In this document: positions 9,853 to 21,297 of the stretch, piece after piece
Position numbering within the stretch: the stretch's first letter is position 1
How the letters are laid out: each line of letters begins with the position of its first letter
Assembly: GCA_963921935.1 (NCBI GenBank)
Contig: OY998180.1
Coordinates: 102,738,614 to 102,802,613 of the forward strand
Length of the DNA: 64,000 bases
Direction: 5' to 3'
Origin: Galeruca laticollis
Taxonomy: Eukaryota; Arthropoda; Insecta; Coleoptera; Chrysomelidae
Translations under genes and position numbers: made by a program
Notes under the pieces: model-generated
Seen by the model: only the letters and a program-made list of their open reading frames with translations
What the model was told of the DNA's origin: nothing
Databases searched by the model: none

Positions 9853-10838
9853 ATGGATATAGAAAATATAACACCACAAGAAATTAGAGAAGCTGCTGCA
9901 GTGCTTCATTAAATTTATTGCCGGAAAAGTCGAGGAAAGTATATAATATGACCTACGAACCTTTTTTGAACTGACAAAAGGAAAAGAAAACCAATTCATT
10001 TTCTGAATCGACTTTGTTAGTACACTTTACTGAAGTATCCGCAAAATATAAATCTTCAACGCTATCGACCTACTACACAATACTTAGAAGTACGATCACC
10101 TTACACCAAGGTATACATTTAAAGAATATAAAAAATTACGAGCATCATTAAATCGAAAATCAGAAGGTTTTCAGCCTAAAAAAGCGAAAACTTTTTCTAA
10201 CGAAGATATCAATAATTTTTTAACTAAAGTATCTGATGATAAATCCCTATCAACAAAAGTAAGATATTAAGAAAATCTTTCACATAGTTATTTCATTACA
10301 TTCTGTAATTTAGGATTGCTTTAATAATAGGAGTAATGGGTGCATGTAGAAGTAATGCGTTATAGGAAATGAAAATAACCCATTTACAAGATCGTGGCTC
10401 AGCTTTTTTGGTTAATGTGCCAAATACCAAGACAAAAATTTGCCGAAAATTTATTCTTATGGATAACTTTTACAAAATATGCAAGACATATATTAGTCTT
10501 CGACCAAGTCATGTAACCAGTAACACATTCTTTTTAAATTACCAGAATGATAAATTGGAATGAACAAATTTACAAAAATGGGAAAGGATATCGCTGCTTT
10601 CCTGGAATTACCGAATCCAGAACAATATTCTGGGCACAGTTTCCGCAGATCTTCTGCAACAATACTTGTTGACGCAGGTGGGGATATTACTGCTCTCAAA
10701 AGACACGGTGGATGGAAGTCCACCGCCGTGGCCGAAGGCTACATGGACGACTCCGTCAAAAATAAAACCGATACGGCCAACGAAACATCATCTTCAATTC
10801 GACCAAAAGTAAAGCAAAACAATCAATATACAAATTAG
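9853..10838 (+). pseudogene. Crypton-like tyrosine recombinase relic
   Basis: The start region reads MDIENITPQEIREAAAVLH before a stop. Later blocks include GVMGACRSNAL near 10330, carrying the first catalytic Arg, and from about 10634 SGHSFRRSSAT, LKRHGGWKS and VAEGYMDDS. These supply the H-x-x-R box, the second His and the Tyr nucleophile of tyrosine recombinases. The arrangement matches the Crypton-type recombinases common in insects, which cut and rejoin DNA through a 3'-phosphotyrosine. A GT-AG segment at about 10258-10313 looks like an intron or an adapted gap. Stops after codon 19, at about 10367 and at about 10561, plus frame changes, show it is broken, although all catalytic residues of the C-terminal part are still visible. 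Confidence 0.78.
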
Positions 10839-11234
10839 TTTTGATGTTAATTCTATCCCTGTGATTAACTTGACCAATTTTTCAAATATTATAATTATTA
10901 ATAACTATATAAATACCATCATCTTGTAACATTAGATACGTAATATTTGTTAAGCTAAATACATTGATTCTTGTGTTAATTATTATGAGATATACGATAA
11001 TTATGATTTTCGATAACTGTGTATAAATGAACAATAATATGTTGTATGAAATATTTGTTACAATAAAATAATAGTGTTTCCAATGATGTAACAAAATTTT
11101 CCAACAAATACACTTCAACAAAAATATTTAGTAGTTGTGGATAAAGTATTGTACCCTATTCCCTAACGCTCGTGGCAGTAAACTTCACCTCGTGAATCAT
11201 AACCTTCATTATACGCTCGTTGAATAATATACTA
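10839..11234. other. No gene seen
   Basis: AT-rich spacer after the recombinase relic. GCTCGT-containing inverted motifs at about 11165-11222 could belong to the end of that element, but I cannot define a boundary. Confidence 0.4.
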
Positions 11235-11590
11235 CTATCTTGCATGAAATCCCTTAAAAAAATCCAAAACTGAAAGGTCTACTTCATAAATTATGTAGAC
11301 TACGCGTCTCCCAAAAATAAAAGACCAGAACTCCGAATCGTAAGTGTTGTGCCCTCCAAAAATAATATGTCGATTATGGTCCGACCAATTTCTTGTATTA
11401 TGGCGATTAAAAATTCCCGCACTTGAAAAATAACATTCATCGGACCAGGTAACTAGTCTTCCAAAAGATTCAACGGTACAGATCTGTTGTAAATACCATT
11501 GGAAAAATAGCATTCGGCGCTCGGCAACGCCAGGGTGTAAATGTTGAACTATTTGGAATTTATAGGGATGATACTTATATTTCCGCAAAA
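11235..11590 (-). pseudogene. Tc1/mariner-type DDE transposase fragment
   Basis: The minus strand encodes KYHPYKFQIVQHLHPG, TWSDECYFSSAGIFNRHNTR and NWSDHN. These are the HPYK linker and the first catalytic Asp block (FSDE...N...NCRYWS) of an insect IS630-Tc1-mariner lineage. The second relic at 56648-57540 is from the same broad group and shows more of the enzyme. Here the later catalytic block (QQDGAP) is missing or frame-shifted after the RNRR-like stretch, so the copy is truncated and inactive. Confidence 0.65.
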
Positions 11591-11643
11591 TTCTCTGAGG
11601 GATGACCTATATTTCCGCAAAATTCTTTCCCTCGTATTTTCAT

Positions 11644-11967
11644 TTAACAAATTCCATTGTTTCTACACTTTGACCCGAGAAGTTGAGCCTTCGATTTTGA
11701 GAGTCCCAAATCCCAAACGAGATCATTTAAATCAGATTGAGTAAGAAGTTGAGGTTTAGATAAGTCCCTGTATAAAATTGAAGATATAAGGGAGGTATTC
11801 GATTGACTAACTCGCTGATAGGTATTTTCATCATCAGCCGTTCTGTCGCTGTTAATACGCACTGGAAGTGGAGTATTACTGCTCCGAGGTACTGGCATTT
11901 GTGCAGACCGAATATTCGAATATGTAATTTTATATTTTTTTTTCGTAAATCTCTTTGTGGAAGTCAT
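11644..11967 (-). pseudogene. Unidentified acidic fragment with LTQSDLNDLVWDLGLSKSKAQLL
   Basis: A 107-codon minus-strand frame just upstream, in gene direction, of the mariner fragment. The part LNDLVWDLGLSKSKAQLLGS looks like a short amphipathic, conserved motif. I believe similar stretches occur in repetitive insect hypothetical proteins but cannot check that here. The N-terminal half is Ser/Asn/Arg-rich. It could be an accessory part of a transposon or a piece of a dispersed gene family. No function is assigned. Confidence 0.35.
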
Positions 11968-12204
11968 ATAAAAATAACAATCATTTTAGTATTTTAAATG
12001 AAACTCACGGTTTCTAGTTAATTCCACAATATAATAAAAGTTATTGAAAATTCTAAAAAATTGACAATTGATTCGATAAATCAATATCATCGTCAGAATG
12101 ACAGAAGTTACATTTCATTTGATGCCTACCTGATGTTTAGTAGTTATTTTTGGCTAGACCAAAACAATAAATCAAAAAGTAGTTCCGAAATCCAAAAAAT
12201 ATTT

Positions 12205-15177
12205 CTTCTTCTTCTTTTCTAAATCCTTTTGCCTTTTCAGGCGTCGGATGTGGATTCCGTGACCTGTACCCATTTCTTCCATGCCTTTCTGTCTCCTGCT
12301 AGATTTTTCATTTCTGCTATGGTCTTTCCTCTTTCTAAACCTACCTCTTGTATTTGGTCTAACCATTTCCTTCTAGGCCTACCCCTTTGTTTTTTGATCG
12401 GCTTTCCAATCTCCATTATTTTCCTAGTTAATCAATTTTGTTCCATTCTTACCATATGACCATACCAGCTAAGTTGTCTCTTTTTTATTTTACCAGTTAT
12501 CGCTTCCTGCTTAGTTGTCTCTCTAATAACGTCATTTCTAATCCTATCCCATTTAGTTTTCCCTGCAATTCTTCTGAGATGCTTCATTTCTATGGCATTT
12601 ATTTTAGTTTCGTCCTTTTTTCGCACAGTCCAATTTTCACTTACGTATATTATTGTAGGAACTGTTATCATATTATGAATTTTCATTTTTACTTCTAGGT
12701 CTATATCTTTATATCTAAGAATTGTTTTATTTAGAGAGTAGTATATTTTTGTTGATTTATTTGCTCTGTTTGTTATTTCTGCATCTATTTTTCCATCTGC
12801 TGTTACTATACTTCCTAAATATTCAAATGTTGTTACTCTTTCTAGAGTCTGGTTTTTGCATTTAATATCTCTATTATTTTGATCACCTGGTCGTTTTTCA
12901 TTTATTATCATCACTTCTATTTTATTTATGTTCACCTCCATATTCATGTTCTCTACTTCTTTAGTCCAAATATTCACTCGTTTTTGCACTTTGTTCTTTG
13001 TATTCGCCACTAAAACCACATCATCTGCGTATAGTAGACTACTCAGTTTTATTGGTTCTAAATTTCTGTGTCCAATTATAGTACTGAGCTGCTCATATTT
13101 TTCTATGATTCGTTTCACAATCTTATCCATGATTATTATGAACAGTAGTGGGCTTAAACTGTCTCCTTGTTTTATTCCCTTACATATTTTGAATTCTTCA
13201 GACCTTTGGCCTGCAATCTGTACCTTGGCTCTAACTGTCTCGTATACACTTTTAATTATATTTATTAGGGTGGGTGGTGGTACTTCCGTTTCCGCCAGGG
13301 TTCTCCATACTTCTCTTCTATCTACTATATCAAAGGCTGCTTTTAGATCTATAAATGTAAGGTACATTTCTTCTCCCTCTTCTATTTTTCTTTCGATTAT
13401 ATTCCTTAGTATATAGATATTGTCATTTGTTTGTCTTTCAGGTCTAAAAGCTCCCTGTTCTTCTCCTAATTTTGGTTCTACATATTCTCTTAATCTTTTT
13501 TCTATTATTTTTGTGTACACTTTATAGCTAGTTTGGGCCAAACATATTGTTCTGTAATTCTTACATTGTGTCTGTTCTCCCTTTTTATAGATGGGTACTA
13601 TTAAGTTATTTTCCCATTCCCTTGGAATTTTTTGTTGTACCCAGGATTCTTTGCATACATTCCATATCTATTCTTTTCCTCTTTCTCCTAATGATTTAAT
13701 CATCTCTGGCGCTATCCCATATTCTCCGTTAGCCTTGCCTATTTTGATTTTTTGTATTACTTGATCTATCTCTTCTTTATGGATTCCTTGTAGTTGGTCG
13801 ATTTCCTCTTCTGCGGTTGTTATATTCTCTTCCGGTGTTAATGTATGGAATAGCCCTGTATAGTATTCTTTCCATGTTTTCAATACTTCTTCCATTTCTG
13901 TTTGTACTTGGCCTTGTCGATTTTTTATTGCTCTAATATCTTTATATTTATTTCCTCTCAATCTTTTTATTCTTGTCCAAAATTTCTTGTTATCCATCTT
14001 ATGTAGATCTGTTATTTCTTCTCCGAATTTCTTCAATGAGTCACATTTTGATTTTTTGACGGCTCTTTTTACAACAGTTTTCTTCCTATCATATTCTTCT
14101 TTATCCATGTGATTTTGATGTGATATATTTTTTCCATGCCGTTTTCTTTTCTTTCACCGCTATTTTAATTTCGTTATTCCACCAGTTAGTTATATTCTTA
14201 TTATATTTAATTTTTCCACATATCTTCTCTGTTGCTATTAATAGCGTTTGTTTAAAGGTGACCCATCGTTCTTCAAGTGTCCAGTCTGTTTTTTCTTTTT
14301 CTAGTTTATCGAATTCTTTATTCGTCTCATTTTGGTATTTTTTCTCGATATCTTTATTTTTGAGTTTATGTGTTGCTAGTTTACTGTAGTAGTCTGTAGT
14401 AGCTTCTTTCCTGAGTAATTTTACTAGACAAGTTATCACTACTAATCTGTGGTTAGATCCAATTTCTGCTTCTTTCTTTGTTTCAATTTTTTGCATTACT
14501 TCCGTTAGGTTTTGTGTATATGTTATGTAGTCTATCAGGCTTTTAGCGTTTCTTCCTTCTGCCACAAACGTATATTTATCATTTAGTTGTTGTTCCCACA
14601 TCGTATTTCCTATTATTAGATCATTCCTTCTGCAAAAATCTATCATTTTTAGTCAATTTCTGTTAATTGTGTCTTCTCCGTCTTTTCACATACAACCCAT
14701 ACCTCTATTGTAATCATTTCCTACCCTGCTATTCCAATCTCCCATTATTATTGTCTTTTCGTTTTCCTCCCTTACTTCATATAATACTCTTTGCAATTGA
14801 ATATAAAATTCTAAAATTTCTTCCCCTGCCGTTCCTTCTACTGGCCCATATATTTGTATAAAATTGATTATTTCTTCTAATTTTATACTAATAACTATTA
14901 TTCTCGAGTCGACTGCCCTGAATTGTATTACCTTAAGTTCTATTTCTTCTGTAACGATTATTCCTACACCCTCCTTTGCCCTTTGTTCTGGTTTTACTCC
15001 TGAATAATATAATGTGTGCTTTGTTGTTAGTTGCGAACATCCTTTGCCTTTTTTCTTCGTTTCACTCAGTCCTAGAATTTGAATATTATTGTTTTCCATT
15101 TCTTCAGTTAATTCTAATTCTTTCCCTGTTAATGTGTTTATATTCCATATACCTATGCCCATCTGTAATTTTTCCAT
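12205..15177 (-). pseudogene. LINE ORF2: AP endonuclease and reverse transcriptase
   Basis: The minus-strand frame begins with an APE-type endonuclease (IWNINTLTG, LSETKKKG, IMGDWNSRVGN, then SNHRLVVI downstream). RT follows with FIDLKAAFDIVDR, GIKQGDSLSPLLF and LLYADDVVLVA (YADD at 13020-13031). A C-terminal region has WYGHMVRM and a basic GRPRRKW-like stretch. The enzyme nicks target DNA and primes reverse transcription there. Breaks are few: TGA at 14684-14686 and another TGA about 15 codons later, a frame change near 14105, a TAG near 13668, and a TGA at 12432-12434. The catalytic residues remain. No RNase H domain is seen. Confidence 0.88.
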
Positions 15178-15180
15178 GTT

Positions 15181-15918
15181 CTGAGGTCTGTGTTTTTATT
15201 GTTACTCTGTTGATGATAATCTTCCTTTACTTTTTTATGCAGGTTACTTGTTATTCTTCTGCTTTGTATTTTGTTATTTAATTTACCGTTATCATATCCC
15301 TTGTTCTCAGCTTGAGTCATTATCTGTGTACTATCTTTAAGTGTATTGTTTATTAGTTTTTTTGGTTCTGCTCTCTAGTCATCAATTGTAATTCCTCTGA
15401 ATCGTCATTCCATTTCTAAACTATTCCGTTTACTATCAATTTCTTGTATTCTACTTTTGTATTTTTTCCCTTTTTTTTTCTTCTTTGGCCTTTCTTCTAA
15501 TTGTTTTTTGAATCTCTAATTCTTTTTTGGTAAGGTCCGACTCAATATAAATATGTTCCTTAGAATTTCTCAGTCTACTTTTGCTTCTTAGAATGTCCAT
15601 TTTATCTGCGAAACTTTCCATTTCAATCAAGCAAACCTTTTCACTTAGTTTTTGGGCGCTTCTTATTTTGACATCTATTTGCAGTCCTTTTGTTATGAAG
15701 TTTTCCATAGTTGTCTTTAGTACCCTATCATCTTTTGTATTCAATTCTAATCCAGTGATGACCAAATTTTTCTTTTTAGTTATTTTTTCTAGATATTCCA
15801 CTTTGTTATTTAGTGTTTTTATTTCGTTCTTGAGTTCCTGGATTTCTTGCTTTATTTCTAGTAGCTGTCTGTTGTTCTCGCTGTTTTCCTTTCTTAATTG
15901 CTTTATTTCATCCATCAT
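15181..15918 (-). pseudogene. LINE ORF1: coiled coil plus RRM-like nucleic-acid-binding protein
   Basis: The frame 15918-15451 starts MMDEIKQLRKENSENN with a strong heptad pattern over about residues 1-50 (coiled coil). KKNLVITGLEL and IYIESDLTKKELEIQ follow, as in the RRM-like domain of L1-type ORF1 proteins. A run of about ten T (A on the minus strand) near 15470 seems to have shifted the frame. Beyond it the other frame reads KLIVNGIVWKWNDD, matching a similar block (GIDGVFWKWNND) in the fragment at the right edge of the window. ORF1 proteins coat the LINE RNA. Confidence 0.7.
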
Positions 15919-15940
15919 TTCATCGTTCCAAAAAATATTT

Positions 15941-18030
15941 AAAAACCAAAAAAATCAAGAATTCCAAAATCAAAAACGCCAAAAAAGGAATTAAAAAAAC
16001 CAAAAAAATTTAAACATTCAAACATTTTTTTATATTTGTCTTGGCTTAGTACAAAAACATGTGTAAACTTATTATTTCAATAGTAAGCGCATTTTGTTTT
16101 CTTTTGTTGATATGAATTTTCAAACATATTTGTGTATTTACTTATTTATTGTTGTTATTTTGTGTGTTTACTTGTAGTAGCTCAACCAGAAACGAGAAAG
16201 GACTTTCACAAGACGGTGGAATTTTTAAGAGCTCTTAAGAAACATTTTAACAATCATAGACTGCCAGGAGCTGCAGCATAATTTAAACTGCCTATGCGAT
16301 GGTTTCATAAGAACCGAATGCTTTTAAATGTTGAAATATACAAATATGCAATATACTAGGTTTAAGCTTGTGATTAGACATATTTAATACTTCCAGTAAA
16401 GAATAAAGATGCGTTTTAAGTGGAAATGAAATGTTAGATATCTTATTTTAAATGTTGTACAGTCACAAGTGCTGTTTAGCACTCTTATATTTAATTACTT
16501 GGCATCTTGTATTTACAGAGCTGGGCAGAAGTTAGCACTACTTTTCCTTTAAAAATATTTTAATTACTTTTGTTCTAACAGTCACAGTAATTATACTCAA
16601 ATATTTTCTTTCGCAAAAAGTTACCAAAAATTGTAGTTAACTACTCAATGCTAACACTTTTTTTGATTAAGTAGTTATCAGTTATACTCCAGTAGTTTGT
16701 CCATTTCTGTGTGTTTATAGGAGTATAATAATAATTAAATAAATTAATATGAATTTATCATAAATAATTTTCTACTTTTATCGTGATTTAACATAATTTA
16801 AAAATCTAATGATACTCCAATCTAGAATGTATGTTACTCAAATTATTTTTTAATTATTGCATTGTTTTTACATTATATATTCTGTTTGTTAAGAAAAGTA
16901 CTTTGTGAAAGAAATCATTTGTTGTGCATTTTTATACCAAAATAAATAAACTGTTTATGTGATTATTGTTTTATTTTTTCCAATTTAATTACCCATTTAT
17001 GGTCCATCATTTGATATTTCATTAAATTTAACTCTAACCATTATTGAGTTAATGGAATTAAATTAAATGGAATGTCAAATTATGGACTATAAACGGTTAT
17101 TTTGAAATAAAATAATTAAAATACAGTGAATTTGAATATACCGCCAAAACCTAAAATTACAGAAATCTTTTTAACATCACTCAATTGTTTAGTCGACAGG
17201 CTCTTTAGATGGCGCCACAATCAGTGTCATCTTACTGTGGGTTATCTGTGGTATGCATTGGTGTAAAAATATCATCAGTCGATATTGTTCTCTCTCTTTC
17301 TTTCAACCCAAGTCGTTTTTGTGTGGTAAAATACGATACAGACTAAATAAACTAGCGTTAGTGCAAAAATTTCGAGGTATTTTAAACAAAATAATTATAA
17401 AACAAAGACGTACGTGACAGCAAACAGTGGAAAGCAGATCTAGATTATGCATGTTAACCTCTCATATTTATGATATTTTTATATAAAGGAGGATTTCGTT
17501 GCAGACAAGTGTTATCAGAAACTGACAAGAACGCGTGAAGCTTATGACATTTTGTTTTTTGCTCCATTCAAATTAGCCATAGCCTCTACTACCTATTAAT
17601 TGCGACACAAAAGAAAATTTCAGAAAATCTTAAATTGTGAGCTTGTTTTTAAAAATAATTGAATACAATATTTTTGGAAAGCCCACGTCATGCCTAATGA
17701 TTTTAGAAAATAATATACAGAATGTACCTTTTTGAAAAAAACATATATTTGCTTCATAGCTAAAAAACAAAAGGTGTTAGGAAAAAATTAACTACGTCAC
17801 TGGATTCTACGAAAAAAATTCTATAATAACTAATTTTAACTTCTTCGATACGTTTGAAGATAACTAAAATACGTGGGGTGCCTGAAAAGTGACACTTTTC
17901 AATTCCAACAGTATCTCAAAATCCAAAAGGGCTTTAAAAATTCTGCATGCACCATTTTAAGTTTCATAAAAAAGTAGCAAAGTATCGCGAAAACCCCAAT
18001 GCTCTGTCTTCAAAGATAAGGGAGATACCC
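15941..18030. other. No gene seen; AT-rich intergenic DNA
   Basis: 15941-16020 is an A-rich low-complexity stretch. A short open segment at about 16185-16275 (AG boundary, then TRNEKGL/AQPETRK in alternative frames) has no recognisable content. At about 16519 the sequence CAGAGCTGGGCAGAAGTT looks like a hAT terminal repeat, but I find no partner. From 17200 to 17330 there is a slightly GC-richer piece with a TCTCTCTCTTTCTTTC tract. Nothing else can be supported. Confidence 0.5.
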
Positions 18031-18037
18031 TGCAAAA

Positions 18038-18298
18038 GTGCCCAAAATGGGATACACGTACAGTGCGTTTGTAGAAAGTGTAACATTATACGGAGCGGAG
18101 TTATGGGATATGAACAAATCTAGTAAAAGTAAACTATTGGCCATTGAAATGGATTTTTTGAGAAGGAGTCTGAGAGTATCACGATTACAACGAAAAAGAA
18201 ACGTGGACATTAGAAAAGAAATGGACGTAGAAATAGATATCTTGGAAGAAATACAAACACGACAACTGTTCATTCAAATAATTCAATTGTATCAATAA
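18038..18298 (+). pseudogene. LINE RT C-terminal fragment
   Basis: The frame reads TLYGAELWDMNKSSKSKLLAIEMDFLRRSLRV and RKEMDVEIDILEEIQTRQL. This is the typical thumb/post-RT stretch of RTE-like and related LINEs (LYGAE.W, IEM.FLRR). The fragment is short and isolated, with no endonuclease or YADD nearby. It may derive from the family seen at 7990-9062. Confidence 0.65.
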
Positions 18299-19620
18299 TG
18301 ATAAGTATTGTTGTTGATTATTCATATATTCGGTCGTTAATTCATCTTGCCAAAAAACACTCCAGCTTTTCTGTTAAGGATAATTTGCTGTTTAACTTAA
18401 AAATTTTGCATCGGTAATTATGCTCGAAAAACTGAAATTTCACAAAATCACTCGACCTTCGATCTCGCGATTTTGCCATGTCAGCCTTTTTCGTAAATTT
18501 ACTGATTTGCAAAATTATTTCCTTACAAAAAGAAATGGATCCGATGAAAAAAGCTCTGGTGTTCTTATTGTTGAAAAACATACGTTCTTCTAAATTCGTG
18601 GGTCCTATTTTAAGATAAATACATATTTCTAGAAATGTGTGATTACTTTCATCATGCCTATTGCTACATAATTGACAAACATGACAAAAAGAAATGGGGT
18701 AAGGTGTATTATCGTAATTGATAACAGAAGTGTTCTGTAGATGAAATAAATTAAAATTTGGGTTGTTTCTGTTTCTATTATTGGAAATTTCCATTTCAGA
18801 TAATCAAATTCTCTTCTCTCCCGCCTTTTGAGGAGATGGAGATAATATTTTTTTATTCCCCACTTTTATTTATGATCGACGAATTCTGTATAAAAAGAGA
18901 TATTGTTTGATGGAGCACGTTCCACTTTACAATAAAAAATAGATGATTCATGCATATAAAAAATATTAATTTGCTGATAACAACTTCTCCACTCCCTCGT
19001 TGGACTACGCCCTTCTTAAAAAAATATACCCCATTACCGAGAAAATGCTCAAGAGAGAGCAGCTCTATCATTCGATATCGAGAGTTTTATTTTCAATGAA
19101 TATGAAATTTAGCTGAATGAAGTTTGTTCGCACCCTATCTCGATCAATAGCTACCCAATCAGAAGAGGAGTCTCGACAGTCTCGAGAGAGAAGAAGAAAA
19201 TAGGAGCTCCCGTGGTTAGCACACTTTTCAAGACATTGAATGGGGCTTTTTCAACTTAAAGTGAATTCTCCTTGTGTTATTGAGATCGAAATATTATTCA
19301 ACGAAGAAATGAATAGAGACAATTGCTTTTCTCGCTTTTGTTTTTGAATTAGCGCAACCAATAAACAATAGAGTCGTTTTATTGGAAGATATAAATTAAA
19401 TGTATGAATGCCAAACTTCAAAGGCTTTTTGGTTACCGATTAACAACGAATCGATTAGTTTTCTCTTCAAGTTTCAAGATATACCGGTCGTATAAATAAA
19501 CTCTTAGGCTTCTAATTCCCTAAAATAACGTTGCATAGTGAAAAATCTATTTTACTTCTATTAAAAAGTGAATTTGACAAATCATATATTGAAATAGAGT
19601 GATAAAACACCATAAAGAGA
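18299..19620. other. No recognised gene
   Basis: A minus-strand frame of 150 codons at 18342-18794 contains CHVCQLCSNRHDESNH, a possible Cys/His cluster, but the remainder looks random and low in complexity. I see no family and leave it uncalled. The rest is AT-rich. Confidence 0.4.
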
Positions 19621-19629
19621 TCGGGTTAG

Positions 19630-19830
19630 TTTTGTGTACTTTCTTCTACCCATTCCTCACACTCCTTTGTATTTTCGGTCACGACCTTCAGCTCATTCTA
19701 TGTCGTATTTCTTTTACTACCGATTTCTGCTATTTGTTAGGTCCATTTCTTCCTAGGTCGTCCTCTCTTCTCTTCATAGCCTCTTACCTCGGATATTTGT
19801 TTCAGCCGTTCCATATCAACTTAAATCTAT
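19630..19830 (-). pseudogene. LINE 3'-end fragment (basic C-terminus)
   Basis: The minus strand reads EKRGRPRKKWT followed by QIAEIGSKRNTT and ECEEWVE. It resembles the post-RT tail (RGRPRRKW...W) of the 12.2-15.9 kb LINE. Stops interrupt it. Only the last ~65 codons are present. Confidence 0.6.
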
Positions 19831-19943
19831 TTTTGTTATCTTTTTCTGGGAAAGAGAATCACATAAGATGTAATATCAAGAAATGATATCCTGTACATAT
19901 ATTGTCCTAAAGAACAAATATATATGAACTCTTTTCACTTAAT

Positions 19944-19985
19944 GTTGAAAGCTTTCGAAATATTCTTATTTCTTCATCAGTCAAC
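19944..19985 (-). ncRNA. Hammerhead ribozyme motif (complete conserved core)
   Basis: On the minus strand: stem I GTTGA, core CTGATGA (19974-19980), stem II GAAATA/TATTTC with loop AGAA, core GAA, stem III AG/CT, cleavage-site T at 19949, then TCAAC closing stem I with five perfect pairs. Stem III is only two pairs with no loop, as in the minimal type I hammerheads described in Penelope-like elements, which are thought to work as dimers. One extra base separates the core from stem II, as also seen in the motif at 48250-48279. Confidence 0.72.
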
Positions 19986-21168
19986 TACAAAAATATACAA
20001 AGGTAAATAACGCAAAAATTTAATTTAAAATTATTAACTCACAAGTAATCGAGGTTAATCCTTAAAAACTTCAAAAAGCAGACCAGTGCAAGAAAACCAC
20101 TCAAAATTCTTAAACTTTTAAAACATTCAAACGATAAACGTGTTGATTGAAATCGATTGTTATTAATAAGCACACTTCTTTTTTGAAACAAGAAGGAGAC
20201 GGCCTTGTGAACGTAGAAGTTATTAAATGACTCTCAACAATTCTGTACCGTAGGTATGCAACCAACAGTCCGGACAGTCAGGTGGACAAAGGCTGATAGC
20301 GCAAGAAACAAAAACTTGTGCTAGCCTTGAGTCTTCCGCACCTACGTACCCCCTTAACACCGGCACCGCTGGGCGCAATGTAAACAGAAAAAACCCTACC
20401 GACCGACAAAGAGGATCTCTGAGAATCCTCATTGGGGTCGACAAAGAAATCTCAACCCCCAAAAATAATACACAACGAAAGTGATTTAAAAACAACTGTG
20501 TTGCATGGTGAAGAATATCAATACCGAACATATTAGGTAAATCCTCGCACTATATCTTATTAATTTCCAGTCATTCTCTCCCACATCCTGAAAACCACTG
20601 TCACTAGCTTGCGGGGGGGGGGGGGTGTATGTGTTTACACCACGAGTAATGAAGATAAGTGTTATTATACTGTGATGTTTGAGATGGGGTTGAGATTTCT
20701 TTGTCGACCCCAGTGAAGATTCTCATAGAGCCTCTATGTCGGTCGGTAGTGTTTTTTCTGCTTACAGTGCGACTAGCGATGCCGGTGTTAAGGGGGTGGG
20801 TCGGCGCGGGAGACTCAAGGGTATCATAAGTTTTCTTTTCCTGTGCACCTGACTGTCTGGTTGGTTGGTTGCATACCTACGATAAAGAATTGTTGAGAGT
20901 CATTTGATAACTTCTACGTTCACAATGCCGTCTCCTTCTTGTTGCAAAAAAGAAGTGTGCTTATTTATAACAATACATTTCAATTCCGTATTGGTACAAT
21001 CAACAACAACACGTTTATCGTTTCAATATTTTAAAAGTTTAAGAATTTTGAGTGGTTTCCTTGCAATGGTCTCCTTTTTGAAGTTTTTTAAGGATTAACC
21101 TCGATTATTTGTGAGTTAATAATTTTAAATTATTATTTTTGCCTTATTGACCTTTGTATATTTTTGAA

Positions 21169-21210
21169 GTTGACGGATGAAGAAATAAAAATATTTCGAA
21201 AGCTTTCCAC
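21169..21210 (+). ncRNA. Hammerhead ribozyme motif, right arm, one core change
   Basis: This is the plus-strand counterpart of the left-arm motif: GTTGA, then CGGATGA (core U4 changed to G), stem II GAAATA/TATTTC (loop AAAA), GAA, stem III AG/CT and TCCAC. Stem I has one mismatch. The core change should abolish or strongly reduce self-cleavage. Confidence 0.65.
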
Positions 21211-21297
21211 ATTGAGTAAAAAGAGTTCACTTATCCAATAAGGCTTATTCCTGATAACCTTTTCGCTATTCTAGTTCTCAATTTATATATATGTATA

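Larger units (their letters stand above)
12205..15926 (-). mobile_element. Nearly complete two-ORF LINE with 14-bp target duplication
   Basis: TCCAAAAAATATTT occurs at 12191-12204 and again at 15927-15940, exactly bracketing the element, so both ends are defined. On the minus strand the order is ORF1 (coiled coil plus RRM-like), AP endonuclease, RT and C-terminal domain. The 3' end is a short (GAA)n run at about 12205-12216. The ORF1 ATG cluster lies within about 10 bases of the 5' end, so the 5' UTR is absent or very short; mild 5' truncation is possible. Fragments of related LINEs appear at 19630-19830, 30065-30235, 38375-38610, 56155-56575 and 63647-64000. The clade is unresolved; an RTE-like, RNase H-lacking LINE is my best reading. 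Confidence 0.88.
19925..21229. mobile_element. 1.3-kb inverted-repeat element with hammerhead motifs at both ends
   Basis: Left arm 19925-20459 and right arm 20686-21229 are imperfect inverted repeats of about 540 bp, separated by a 226-bp spacer that holds a run of ten or more G. Within 20-25 bases of each outer end lies a hammerhead-ribozyme-like motif, both reading outward from the centre. I see no coding frame of note in the arms and no clear target duplication. It could be a foldback-type transposon, a head-to-head pair of Penelope-type terminal repeats, or an inverted dimer of a retrozyme-like unit. The arms have diverged by many substitutions and small indels, so it is not recent. Confidence 0.75.

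Noticed and set aside
14120..15994. Long plus-strand frames rich in F, S and L across 12.2-16.0 kb
   Set aside because: They are complements of the minus-strand LINE ORFs.
18342..18794. A 150-codon gene with a CHVC...C cluster on the minus strand
   Set aside because: No coherent domain, low-complexity flanks and no supporting splice or promoter context; likely a chance frame.
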